Shown here piece by piece: positions 11,091 through 24,300 of a stretch of 64,000 nt of DNA (the stretch's first letter is position 1; each line of letters starts with the position of its first letter). The notes beneath the pieces were generated by a model that saw only the letters and a list, made by a program, of their open reading frames with translations, searched no databases and was not told the origin of the DNA. Source of the stretch: Paragordius varius (lineage: Eukaryota; Nematomorpha); assembly GCA_964247055.1 (NCBI GenBank), contig OZ176054.1:7006001-7070000 (forward strand), in the 5' to 3' direction. A program made the position numbers and the translations under genes.

Positions 11091-12425
11091 TCTATATATT
11101 TATAAAAATGGAAAATGCTGGCTTTGTGATCTGGTACAGGAAAACCGGTAGACCCAATCAAATCCAAATATCGAAAAAATATAATCATTAATAAATGTCC
11201 CGACAATAGCTTCGCCCTTTTTTTGAAATAGGCTCCCAGTTCGGGCCCACCCCGTATGAAAAACGGGTTTTTTTTGAAAACAGAAGTCCACAAAATCGTG
11301 TTTTTGAGACAATTTTCCAGAGAACGTGTTGGACCATTCAATTTTAAATATAATTTTTGTTTACTTATTTTCGATTGCGCCGAACATAGTCGAGCCACTT
11401 TTTTGATTTAGGCCCTCTTTTTACCCGCTCCCCCCGTAAAATGCCATTTTTTTCAAAAAAAAAAACAAAGTCCACAAAAATATTTTTTTGATTGTATTTT
11501 TTTTGCCCACGGTATGAGACTGTAAAAATTCGAGAAAGATTTTTCGTATTGCCTGTTAAAAGGCAAAAATTTTAGTCAAGCGTTTCTTTGATGATAGATG
11601 CTGAGTAAGGGGTATCTATCATATGCATAGCATGTTAAAAGATATATGGATATTAATACATTATTTGATTTAGGCCCTCTTTTTACCCGCTCCCCCCGTA
11701 AAATGCCATTTTTTTCAAAAAACAAAGTCCACAAAAATAATTTTTTAAATCGATTTTTCGTCCTAGGTATGAGACCTTAAAAATTCAATAAAGATTCCAC
11801 GTATTCCCTGTTAAAAGGCAAAAATTTTAGTCCACCGTTTATTTGATGATAGCTGCTAGGTAAGGAGCTACCCGCTAAAAACTGATTTTTCATATAACTT
11901 TGTGATCTGTTTCCGGAAAACCGGTGAACCCATTCAAATCCAAACATCAAAAAAATATAATCATTAATGAATGCCTCGACAATAGCGTCGCCCTTTTTTG
12001 GAATTAGGTCCCCAGTTAGGGCCCACCCCGTGTCAAAAATGGGTTAAGTCAATTTTTTGGAGAACGTGTTGGACCATTCAATTTCAAATATGATTTTTGT
12101 TTACTTATTTTATCGCGCTGAACATAGTCGACCCACTTTGATTTAGACCCTTTTTTTACCCGCTACCCCCGTAAAATGCCATTTTTATCAAAAAAAAACA
12201 AAGTCCACAAAAATAATTTTTTAAATCTATTTCTCCCCCAAGTAAACAATAAATTAGTATGAATGCACCGTTTTAAGATTCCTATGAAATCATAGCTATT
12301 AAATAATTTTTCGAAATAATCCACATATGTAGATCATTTTATTGTCCCTTTTTTCAAATAACCCCCTCCCCCCAGAAGTCCGAAGGACTTCCTCGGGCTG
12401 CGTAGCAGCACGAGATTTACGCTAG
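11091..12425 (+). mobile_element. Helitron-like non-autonomous element, copy C
   Basis: The 5' end TCTATATATTTATAAAAATG at 11091 is preceded by A. The 3' end is CTAG at 12422-12425 followed by T, with the GCTGC-GTA-GCAGC hairpin 12 nt upstream. The interior contains the shared repeat block twice (a junction near 11660), giving partial internal duplication. It also has a segment near 12250-12350 (ending ...TTATTGTCCC) that is shared with copies D and E but not A and B. The minus-strand frames at 11063-11398 are the family's recurrent non-coding frame. Confidence 0.75.
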
Positions 12426-13404
12426 TATATTATAAATATGTAGTGATTAACAAAAAACTTTAACACAAAAAACAGTAAAATAAACCAAGATTATAATGGT
12501 TTTAATTAATCAGTTATACATGGATAGTGTATTAAGGCATAATTAAATCGAAGATAAACAAATTTTGCGAGCATTCAATATTTCATAGAAATGCTAAAAA
12601 ACAAATTTAAAAAAATAGAAAAATTCAGTTATTATACATGAGCAAATTAACGGATTTAAAATTTAACCCCCTGTTTAGCCTAAGACTTTTTAAGTCCCCA
12701 TAAAAGTGTCTTTGAAAATTTCCAGAAAACGTAACATTATTCAAATCCAGTCATGTGGCCAGGTATTTTATTTTTAAATCGCGGAGTCATCGTTTTACCC
12801 CATTTAGATGAAACTGGAGCAAAAAATGGATCGGAATACGGATAGAGTTTTAAATTTTGTATTGGTTAAGAAAAGATTATTATTTTGCACAGATACATAA
12901 TTGGAAAATTTTCATTATTAAATATATGTGAAATAGTCATCTGCTTGTGTTGCTTTAATGTTTAATCTGTTTTCCAAAGCATTGACATAATATTTCCTAC
13001 CATTTTTTGTAAAAATAAAATGTTTTAGTTTTAAATTCTAAAATCAGTTCCCGACAACCGCCATCATTTACATTTATACACGCAAATGGAGATTTCGCTA
13101 ATATATATATATATATATATATATCAAGGTTTTGCAGTTAAATAAAATTTTTTTAATATTATTAAATTATAAAATCGCGCCTCTCTTTTATATCGATCAA
13201 TCACAAGTAAAGTAATTATTAAATTTAATTGTTAAATGATAAATTTACATATAATGTTGAATTTATTATTTCTTATATATATATATTTACATTATATATA
13301 TATATATATATATATATATTTGCAATCCTTTTTAAAATTGACCAATCAGTAATTGCAAATTCCGTCTAAATCATATCGCTGAGAATTTTAGTATTCGGGA
13401 AAAC
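12426..13404. other. Gene-free AT-rich stretch with (TA)n tracts
   Basis: No gene recognised. Contains (TA)n microsatellites near 13098-13124 and 13298-13320 and otherwise AT-rich sequence downstream of the minus-strand TEX10-like gene. Confidence 0.6.
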
Positions 13405-16400
13405 TTATATTTCTTGTAGCCAATGTGTGAGACACGTAACAAATGTTTTAACAGTTTCGTGTTTAGAAATATTATCCAAGTTTTCGCAAAATTGATTCAA
13501 ATTATCAAGAAATTTTTTGGCATTCGTATGTATAAAGGATGTGTTAGAGTTTCGTTTCTCCAATTTAGGCGCTTTGAAATGTTCAATAAACGCCTTGTTA
13601 TAAAAATTTAAATCTGAAGATAAAATATTTGTTTCATTTTTTATATCTGAACCCATATAGTCTGGATTAAAAAGACATTCATATATAAAGGACCGATACA
13701 TGGGCAACATTTGGACTGATGTAGAAAGAGCAGATAGAATAAGGTCCCTTATTACCTATTTAATAAAACAATGGAATATAAATTTTTATAAAAAATCATT
13801 GGAATATAATTAGATAAAAATATTTAAGTAAATAATGTATGGATAATTTGTAATAACAGTTTTTAACAACGAAACTAGTGTGCGATTACTATCGACGAAA
13901 GGTTTCACCTATCATTTAGTATTTTCAAGGTAATAAACTTCAATTTAATCTTCATATAATTTTCAGTTAAATTTTCGTTTATATTAATTATTTTCACGAA
14001 TTTAACCACTATTACAAAATGATATATTTAATTTTTACAGACAAAAATTAAAATTTACATCTAGAAATGTATTTAATCAAGTCAAACCTGGTCAGACTTT
14101 GAGAATTCTATCGTGGCATATATATATTCTTGTATCCACTTAAATAGCAAAATGTATGCTATAATGAAGGGCTGATGCTTAGGAAACCAGACATTTTTTG
14201 TATTAATTAAGTTCATATCATTTTTATCCATATTATTATCAATGTTATTTGGTAAAGTATACTTTTTATCGAAATTGTAACATGCGCTGCTTTGTAGAAC
14301 TAATGTGACAAATTTTTTCAAGCATATTGATTTTGGATCACTTTTATTAGCCAAACTTCTATCCATATGACGAAGTAAGTGTGTCAAAACTGTTGTAATA
14401 AGGGCATTTGAATCTAAAATAATAAAAAGGACGCCATTTTATTGGAAATTTAATTTAAATAAAATTTAATTAATTTGGATACCTTAAAAATAGAGAGCTA
14501 AATCAATTAGGCTTTTGTTGTACGATTTCAAAAATATATTACGTATGTAATATCCTAATCACTAACTTTAAGCATAAAAAACATTCATCTATTAAAATAT
14601 TAATTAATTTAAATCGATATCAATTACCCATAACATTTATAGAGATATGATCAGTATTTGAAGCAGTTGGATGACAAAATATGGCTTTTAGAATTTGTGA
14701 CATAATCCCAATATTTTTTTTGTCCAAAAATAAGGAATGCTTTATTTCCCTGTCGCTGTCCTGCTCTAGGATTTGAATTATATCCAAACAATGTTTTGAC
14801 AAAGTCATGTTTGTTGAGGTAGATGGAAATATATCATTGGATAATTTTAAATCTGAAAATTGATATAATTGTGCCAAATTTTGGTTACAAAGTTCTTGCA
14901 ATAGTTCTAATTCGAGTTTTTGAATTGACGACGAATTCTAAGAAAAAGATATCATATAATAATATACGCTAATAAAGAAGGATGATAAAAATTAAGTAAT
15001 TTTTTGAAAAATAAATAAATTCTGATGGATATATATACAAAATAAAATTTAATATAATATTTCTGGATTGCCAAAAAATCATAAATGATATGTAACAATC
15101 ACAAGAAAACCCAATTTTACCGTTTGCGTGGAATTATGTTGAGAGAAAATGTTAGTGGTAAGATTCTGAAAACATGCATATTTATGCAAATCCAACCATT
15201 TTTTAGTTCTATTTAATGTCTGATTCGATGGTACAACAGTGAAATTATATTTTGAACTTAAATATGTGAGATTATGGATCCACAAGTAGAGTATTTCACT
15301 GGAATCAATGAAATATTGAATAATATGAGGTTCCCGTTTTTTAAACTCTGATTTTTCTTCCAAAATCAAAGGAATAATCCATAAATGAGCAATGTTATAT
15401 ACGATATTATTCAAGGTGGTAAGATTAAGCCGTAAAAAATCGCAAAGATTTGCATCTTTTTGTGATGTTTGTTCTTGATTTTCATAAATATTTAAAGTGT
15501 TGGTTTTTATGAAATTCGAAATATGTTTTCCAAGTGGGTTATTATTCGTTAACAAATATGTTAGGAAGATGTGTGATATTAATTTTATAATATTTCCACA
15601 TAATTGGGTAATGTCATTGAAAAAGTTTAAAGGATCAGTAATATTTTGTTCAGAACGATTGGCAGCATAATGATCATGTGTGGTAATGCCGAATTTCATT
15701 ACATATTTGCGGACTAAAAATAGAATTAAATTTTAAAACTTGTGAGTATAATATGCTTAAAATAGATTGTAAACATTTATATTTAGATAAAATTGATAAA
15801 TATTAAAAAAACTCCATACACATGATAAATACTGTTATTTACAGTAATTTTTACTGCTTTTTAATTAATTTAAAAATAAACCATTGCATTGGTTATAAGA
15901 ACCCTAGTTTATATTATGAATGCTTTACCGTTTTTAACATAAAGTTCAAATGATATAGGCTTGGTATACATTGGATAATTTAATGCTTTTTGTATTGACT
16001 GGAAAACACTTGATAGGTAACTCAAAAACTTCTGGAAAATTAAAAAAATTTGATAATTTTTTGAGTGTTTCAACCAATTTTCAAATAATTTAAGCATAAT
16101 GTGTAGAAGTTTAACATAATTTCCCAAATTCTTTAGATCAGCACCATTTAACATATTGATGGCAATGATGTTCATTTGAGTTATTAATGATTCAGAATTT
16201 TCTATATTGTAGCTTGCATTATTTACAATCTTACATAAAGACTCAAACCATTTACCAAAAGGATGCTCCGATAAATTCTACAGTTATATTGATATATACT
16301 TCTAATAAAATATTTATATCGTTGGTATTTGAGCGATTACGAGCCTTGTGATAATCATAATTATCATTTGATTTTTGTATAACAGTAAGTTTTTTGGCTT

Positions 16401-16497
16401 TAATAACTGGCTTGGTCACATTTCCTTTAAGTAGTTTTTTACCAACACGCAATTTAACTTTTTGAAAATCGCAATTTTTCTTTTTGGATTTTGCCAT
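13405..16497 (-). CDS. TEX10/IPI1-like protein (six exons)
   Basis: Exons (minus): 16497-16300, 16277-15929, 15713-15121, 14937-14628, 14413-14088, 13755-13405. They join in frame to about 708 residues ending in TAA. The N-terminus (MAKSKKKNCDFQKVKLRVGK) resembles the conserved start of TEX10/Ipi1, the ribosome-biogenesis protein that acts with PELP1/WDR18 (Rix1 complex) in the nucleus. The rest is helical and leucine-rich but too divergent to assign by eye, and I cannot see the N-terminal HEAT-like block that normally follows; human TEX10 is ~929 aa. Intron 1 would be only 22 nt (16278-16299); without removing it the frame stops after 15 further codons. All six junctions agree in phase, which supports a real gene; the family name rests mainly on the first ~40 residues. 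Confidence 0.6.
13865..13925 (+). ncRNA. Partial hammerhead-ribozyme relic (3' half)
   Basis: AACAACGAAACTAGTG followed by TGCGATTACTATCGACGAAA matches the 3' half of the ribozyme-like sequence at 59955-60013, retaining the GAAAC core strand and the short ACTAGT stem III. The CTGATGA half is missing upstream. It lies in the intron of the TEX10-like gene, antisense to it. Confidence 0.45.
16278..16299 (-). other. 22-nt intron
   Basis: GTATATATCA...ACTGTAG between exons 1 and 2 of the TEX10-like gene. Consistent with GT-AG and frame, but family similarity at the junction is weak, so a frameshift is a possible alternative. Confidence 0.55.
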
Positions 16498-16564
16498 CTG
16501 ACAAGTGGTATAGTGAGATGACAAATAACTAGCTGTTCAACTAATATTTTTGTAAAGGCGTTTT

Positions 16565-16790
16565 TTTTATAATTTAACACTTGCATACAACACATTCCTA
16601 TCAGTGCTTCGATTAAAATTGGGGTAGTTGGATACCCCAGACGTGGTTAAAATTAATTTCTTTACAAAACATGGAAGGAATCGAAACCATGGCAAAACTT
16701 TGCACTTATATAACATTAATAAACCGAAATATATAAAATATTTTATTCAAAATACTTGATATTTTTTATTTTAGGCTAAAACCGAAAGGT
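16565..16790 (+). repeat. R1 dispersed repeat, copy upstream of the rRNA block
   Basis: Carries the family signature ATACAACACA, then TTCGATTAAAATTGGGGTAG, then GGAAGGAATCGAAACCATGG. Other copies in the window: about 40280-40745 (-), 46730-47110 (-), 47600-47765 (-), 48140-48560 (+) and 48875-49250 (+). No coding capacity or clear terminal repeats. Confidence 0.6.
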
Positions 16791-16927
16791 AAAAATTTCA
16801 TTAACGTGACATGTGTAAAATGGTAAAATTAAAAAATAAATGTTTGATGTAATTTATATAGGAAATTAGCTTTAATTTTACCCTTTATATTAAATAAAGA
16901 CGATTTTTTGCAAAAATTTTGTAGAGG

Positions 16928-17790
16928 ATCCTGCCAGTAGTCATATGCTTGTCTCAAAGATTAAGCCATGCATATCTAAGTGTAAACTTACTCAAAGTGA
17001 AACCGCGAACGGCTCATTAAATCAGTTATGGTTTATTAGATTGTTAATTACATGGATAACTGTGGTAATTCTAGAGCTAATACATTCTAAAACATCGAAT
17101 CGTATGGTTCGATAGCTTTATTAGAACAAAAATAACCGCTTTTGGTGACTCTGGATAACTTTTTGCCGATCGCATGGTCTTGTACCGGCGACGTATCTTT
17201 CAAATAGCCTTATCAACTCTCGATGGTAGGTTATATGCCTACCATGGTCGTAACGGGTAACGGAAAATTAGGGTTCGATTCCGGAAAGGGAGCCTGAGAA
17301 ACGGCTACCACATCCAAGGAAGGCAGCAGGCCCCCAAATTACCCACTCCCAGTTCGAGGAGGTAGTGACGATAAATAACAATGCAGGTCTCTTATGAGAA
17401 CCTGTAATTGGAATGAGATCACTTTAAATTGTTTAACGAGGATCCATTGGAGGGCAAGTCTGGTGTCAGCAGCCGCGGTAATTCCAGCTCCTAAAGCGTA
17501 TATTAAAGTTGTTGCAGTTAAAAAGCTCGTAGTTGGATCTCGGGTAACGGGAAGAAGCCCGTTTAGCTGCGATCGTTTTCTTGTCCGACCTAAAATCCGT
17601 CCTGTCTTAGGTGCTCTTCACTGGGTGTCTTTAGTTAAAAAACGAAACGTTTACTTTGAAAAAATTAGAGTGCTCAAAGCAGGCTCGATGCCTCGAATAT
17701 CTGTGCATGGAATAATGGAATAGGACTTCGGTTCTATTTTGTTGGTTTTCGGAATCCGAGGTAATGATTAAGAGGAACGGATCGTTTATT
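16928..17790 (+). rRNA. 18S rRNA, 5' half only, probably a decayed fragment
   Basis: Begins at ATCCTGCCAGTAGTCATATG and follows the eukaryotic SSU rRNA 5' and V1-V4 regions in order, including GGCAGCAGGC, CAGCAGCCGCGGTAATTCCA and GTTAAAAAGCTCGTAGTTGG, up to about GGTAATGATTAAGAGGAACGG. Similarity stops near 17790, so the remaining ~900 nt of an 18S gene and the ITS/28S regions are absent. The nearly invariant 530-loop GTGCCAGCAGCC reads GTGTCAGCAGCC, and the first nucleotides (CCTGGTTG) are replaced. Both suggest a pseudogene or transposed rDNA piece; an assembly break is the alternative. The plus-strand reading frame inside it (17394-17723) is not a gene. Confidence 0.85.
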
Positions 17791-20700
17791 TTCAAATTTT
17801 GGTAAATACTTTTTTGCAGTATATATATATATATATATATTATATTTTTTCTGTACCATATTTACATGTGTAAACTAAGTAACAGTCACCAATTATAAAA
17901 ATTACATTGGCAAATTATGCTTAATAACTTGTGCATGAATCAGGCACATTAAGTATTCATAAGGTGCAATAGAGGGTATACAATAGTTTTTTTTTCAAAT
18001 ACTATGTTTGCCTTTAAACTAAAGTTGCGTATATAATCATTTGATATGCATAGTATACTACGTTTATATAATATACCTACTTTTCCGAATCTAAACCGAT
18101 CGTCTGCTTTTCTGACTCTAAGCGAATATCTGGTTTCTGGTTATTTTTCAATTGCTTATCCTTAATTTAGACCTTCGTCGCTTTACTTTTCCTTTCATCT
18201 GTTTTAAACATCCACCACTTCCAGATTATCCGATATCCTCGTTGAAATAATAAGGTCATTTGTTTGGCCTACCTTACTTCGTCATCCCGACCTCCTATGC
18301 GACGTCGGTTAGCCGTAATTCATCCGCACGCATGTTTGCGTAAGGTTCTAACACCATTTACTGTATATGAGAGTACCCCCGTTTTTCCACGATTTTACCT
18401 TTCTCCATTCCGGAATGCTTTAAGTTAGGTCCACTTTTAATCCGATGGGAATTTATTGGGTAGGATATCGCATCTAATTGTTGCGAGTATGTTCCTATAA
18501 TACATGAAAATGTAAAATAGTTCTTTTTACGGATAAATTATATGGACTTTTTGGGGCCCTATACATGCGGACTGATAATCCTATAGAACTTGATAATGGC
18601 TGTGGGCGACTTAGAATCACGTATGTAATGTGCTTTGATAAGGAAATAACACGTTAAACCAATCCGCAATGGTAGGGACCACTGATAAAATGTTTAATAT
18701 TTTCCGGTTGTAACGTTCCTTCAAAATTTTATAATGAAAAATATGAAGATTATCGGTAGCTCGTATGGGGGGAAACCCATGCCTTACACACCGAATTTCT
18801 ATTCAAATCACCGTATTTTCAGATAATTACATCTTAATAACTAAATTAAAGCTATCTTGAGAGCTATCGATAGCCACCAACCAATAAAAACGTCCATGCG
18901 ATCGGCATCTAGGTGTACACGCTCCCAATCACCCGTATTGAATTTCCATTTGTAAGGGTTGCAAATGTTACTTTGGTTTAACTGACATGCAAAAATATTC
19001 ATAACTCTTAATGTCTTGGTTTATGCTTGACCAAAATCACCATCTTTGCACACTTATGCATTATTGATTGGGTTTTAAGTACTATCGGCTTTTAATGAAA
19101 ATTTTATATTTCCTTTTATATACAGTTAAAAATGCCGTCCGCAACGCATTTTGATAGGCACCGCTAATTTTAAAGAAACACCAATCACTCTATTTTGATA
19201 TTATTTTAGTTTCGATCATTTACCATCTTATTCGCAAAGATTTGAACGACTGATTGGTGGAAATCATGTATTTAGGTTCATTCTTCCCAAAAAGCCCCTA
19301 CTTGGATTCCGTAAACTGATTTTCGCTAATTTATTTAAAATATGAGCTCGAACAGGCAAAATGTTTTCAGCATATTTATATAATCAGGCAAAATATCCAA
19401 ATTTCAGTTTTAAATGCGCTTTTATATAAAACTCTTCGCCAAGCCTAGTCAAGCCTCCGAGTTAGACGAAACGTTAATTTGTGAATCAGCCTAATCATTT
19501 TTTGATTTCAGCTCGACTATAAACGTCCTTCCTAAGAATGTGTATCCTTGTTTAATTAATATTTTGTCGTATGTTTTATAAAAAACGAAAAATGGCTTGG
19601 ATTCATGTTTTTGCAGCGGTAATTTTATAGGGATCTGGTTTAATTAGAGGAAATTTTAAGTGCGGGCTGTGCTCGGTGCATTCATAAAGAATATATATTC
19701 CTAAAAATCAACTTAGCCGTTTTCCGGGAAATTTCTACAAAGACATGATTTTCAGGGGCTTGCGTTAATCCAAAATGTTCGGAATTAACCATTATGCTTA
19801 CATTCTTTCCTAAAAATTAGCTTCAAAAACAACATTTCCCAGTTTAATAAATATATGGATTTAAATTATTGTAAAAAAGTTAGTCTTTTTAATATATGCC
19901 TTTAATAATTAAAAACAGGTCAACAAACGGTGCGCTAAATGCAAATTTAAATGAATTTATATATATATATATATATATATATAGATTGAGTGTTTAGTTT
20001 ATTTTTAACAAAATTTAATTTAAAAAGCCTATGCCACAACAAAATTTTGGCATTTGCTCTTAAACGTACTCATTGGAATAACAGTTATAATCTTAAAAGT
20101 AATTAAAAAAATTAAACTAAAAAATAGATATTATTTATCTTTTTAGCATCCAAAATATTTTTGTAGCAACTTTAAATCAATTATATAGTAATATTCTTTT
20201 TAATAATTTTCCGTTAGCGTCCCTTTTTTGTTTTGCACTTATTTTAAGTTTTTTTATACGAGAATAAAATATCTAAATTAAGTATTAAAGGGATCCAAGA
20301 GGCTATCATATCATAGCTCATCTTTATTTTTGCGTAATATCTTATCAAAATTATATGCATTCTACCAATTTTTACAGGTACACTGGAATATAATTTTATT
20401 ATAATAGAAAAAAATAATAAATATCCCTCTTGCCTTTTTGCCATAAATATATATTATAATAATAATAAAAAAAAACAGGTATAATATTTTTTTTGTAAAG
20501 GTATATACTAGATATATATATATATATATATATAGGTTTTAGAAAATATAAACGAGTGGCAAAGCTCACCAGTATTTTATTGTGTGTGTCTTTCGCTTTC
20601 TTTCTCAATATTTGATTTTTATTGTTAAAAGTAGATACTACCTGTATTTTTTCTTGATTTTTTTTTCATTACAAAATGAAAGTATCCATTTTTAAAAAAA

Positions 20701-21322
20701 TCACTACTTATTGTTATATGGATGGAATATTTTATGTTTAGGCGTTTTTTTAATATCAAAATCACTTTTTATTTTTAATTTTTGGTTGGGATATCAGTTT
20801 ATTAACACGAAATGAATCTTCTGAAAACGCTGATGAAAAGATCACTTTGTTAAAATAATTATCGTATTATATTCCTGACAGAGTTAACACAATTTTTATC
20901 GACACACACAAAAAATATATATTTAATGAAGCAAAACAACGAATTTACAATCTGTAATTGTGGAATGAAATTACACACAGTTAGTTGTTAAAATATGAGT
21001 AATTCATCTATCTATATTCATTCAAAGTATATATATATATGTCACATGAAAGCTAATCTATATCTAAAATCTAGTATTTACCTATAATTGTTCATCTAAA
21101 ACATATAATGATAATAAAAATAATATATTTATACCTATAATATGAAATCACAATCATTAACTATTCTTCCTTTCTGTCTATGAGAAATTTATATATATAT
21201 ATATTAACCTAAAATGATTTTAAATAAAAATTCATGAGGATATTTCGGCATTCAAAGGATATTTTATCACTGTGCGATTTTTGGCACACCTTAATTCAGA
21301 AAGAGGAGATTTAATCCTTATC
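17791..21322. other. No recognisable gene; unusual unique sequence after the 18S fragment
   Basis: About 18060-19850 is less AT-rich than the surroundings and lacks long frames, familiar repeats or recognisable 28S/5.8S motifs. It could be rDNA spacer, sequence derived from rDNA, or an old insertion. (TA)n tracts occur at 17819-17840, 19959-19982 and 20512-20534. From 19900 to 21300 it is ordinary AT-rich DNA upstream of the Sidekick-like gene. Confidence 0.5.
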
Positions 21323-24300
21323 ATGATGGTTTTATTCCTTAAATTCATTCTCCAAATCATAATATATAAAACTTATGTAAAGCATAAGAGTGACGCATGG
21401 GGATTTTCTCAGACCCACAAAAGCTATAATATTAATAATAACATCATTAATCGTTTACAATATCATGGTAAATAATAGTTGTTTTATTACTTTATTTTCA
21501 AATACCATTTTTAATTTTATATAACTTAACTGTTAATATTATATTAGGGTATACTTTATTCATTACCTTTTGCACAAATTCTTTAATGAACCTCTCGTTT
21601 TCTTATCAGCTTTTGAACCAAATATAATCTTAAATCACTGTTAATTTTAATAAAAGGGAATTTCATTGATCCATAACGTATAATCCGGTTCTTACCCTTA
21701 AATTAAAATAGTAATAAATAATCTAAACTGTATATAGATATAAATGTATATAGTTTTAATTATTTCATTTCTAGGGTCGCCTGTTCAGGAGATGGAAATT
21801 GAAAGCACCAGTCAACAAGCTATATTAAAAGATAATACTCTCATGCTTATGTGCAATATTAAGGATGGTAATAGTGATTACACAAATTTTCATCAAACAT
21901 CTACAGATACACCATTAAATATAACATGGTTTAAAAATGGACAACCTTACAAAAAGCCAGACACAGTATCAGAGTCAGCTCTTCCTAATTCCTTAACCAT
22001 GTCTCACATTTTGCGGATAGATCGTGTGAGCGTATCGGATTCTGGTAACTATGAATGTGTTGCTAAAAATGTATACGGTATTACCCGAAGTACTACAGAA
22101 ACCGTCAAGGTCGTATATTTAATGGATTTTAAATCGGAGGCAGAGTATGAAAAACTAAAGACGACGGATGTTAATGATAACCGACAGATCCCCAAGTTTA
22201 ATTCTTTTGTCAATGGAATTAAAGAAAACACGAACGCTATCGTAATAAATTATAAAGGGCTGCAAGGTAAACACTCTTACAGCTTAATTAAACCCGGATC
22301 AGATGTTATACTTATATCGCCAGTAATTAAAGGCTTCCCCGAAATAACATTTTCTTGGAGGTTAAATGATACCTTGACTTTAGTTTCAGACGATCGAAAT
22401 CACCATAATTCAAATCCATTGACTTATAACACTCATGTTATTGGAATGTATGATGAATACTCACAAAAAGGACAATCTATCTTGGTAATTAAGGGAATTA
22501 ATTCAAATCAGTTTGGTAGTTACATATGTCAAGCATATAATGCAATGGCATACGAATGGAAACAAACCCCCCCAAAATCACCTATAACACTCAAAAAAGA
22601 TGAAACAATACATTCTTCTAGTCAAACTAATTTTAATTTTCAAATCTTAATACCCCCAAGAAACATTACTATAGCAGACAAACAGCATGAGAAAGTCGAT
22701 TTCCATTGTATAACATCGAGTGTTAAAACAAATACCTACTCACTTTCTACAATCAATCATGGCAAATCAGTCAAAGTGAATTGGTATATTAACAATCGAT
22801 TGGTATCACTTATAAACAATTTCCGTTACGAAGTTCGAGGGCCCTATCAAGAAAAGTTAACTATACGTAACCCAACCCAGGACGATTCCGGAGAAATTAA
22901 ATGCATTGCAAATTATGAGAATACATTTGCTAGTGGTTCTGGCTTCCTTAATGTTATAAGTATAACCTACGATATTTTATAATAGTAGTTAATCGATAAA
23001 GCGTATAATTATTTATAATAATCTATGTATATGATTTCTAGTTAAACCTGTTGCCAAAGAGCCCAAATATCACATAATAGATGTGGATTATGGAGTCTCT
23101 TCCTTAAATTTAAGCTGTAACATGGATACCATTAACCCAAAAGATCAAACAAATTGGTATTTTAATGGAGTCAGTCTCAAAGTAAGTTATTATAATTTCC
23201 AGTTTATTATTTGCCATACATATATTGTTATATTTAATTTTTATATTTAAAGAATGAATCATCCAATGATCTTACAATTAACAATATAACATTTGCAAGT
23301 GATGGAATTTATCAATGTATTATTTCGAATATTGCTGGTCAAGCCTATACAAATTATTGGGTAAAAATCCGAAATTTCCCACCAATATTGACATCATCGC
23401 CAGAAATATCAAATGTTGTAAATAAAAATAATGATAAAAGTATAAATTATCCAATAGAAAGAAGAAATGAAGAAATTTCAACCTTACCAGGGAAACTTAT
23501 AACTTTAAACTGCACGCATTTTTCCAGACCCAATGCTATTGTTAATTGGTTCATTGATGGTTCACATGCTTTTAGCACAGACCTTTCTCCTGAGTTATTC
23601 ATATTTGATTTAGCTAATCATACTCAATATCACGAAGGTAGTATCATAAATATCACTTGTAAAGTATCTAATCCCCTGGGTTATGTTACATCTACCACGT
23701 TCGTCAAATATATGGTTAAAACTCAAATCCTTAAACCGTCACCTATTAATAACGAAAGGAACAATTCTTCAAACATGATAAGTGCTTTACTGGGTAACAC
23801 TGTTAATTTGTCTTGTATAATACGTAAAGATAATTCAATTCACCCCAAAATTTCATGGTTAAAAAAGGATACTAGAACAAACGAAGATGGAATAACAATC
23901 ATTAAATTTGATGATGGGCAAAATGAAGAACATAAGGACAACAGTAGAAAATTCGACAATCTCGATAATCGTTACAGATTTTTCTATCATATCATGCCAA
24001 ACAATAAAACTAATGACAATTTCAACAGCCTAATGAAAGAATATGAAAATAAAAAATTATTACAATTTTCCGGGGGCACATATGAAATGGTTGAAATAAT
24101 TTTGCAAATCAACAAAATACGGAGCTCTGATAAGGGCATTTATATGTGCGTGATTGAATCGTTAGCGGGTAATGATGACATGGCATACCAACTTCAAGTT
24201 TTAGGTAAACCAATTAACTTTATATTCATAGACAAAAATATATATTATTGCAAATTTATGATTTTACGGTATAGGTTTGATCAAATAAATCGAGATATAT

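Noticed and set aside
17394-17723. 109-codon plus-strand frame
   Set aside because: Entirely within 18S rRNA sequence.
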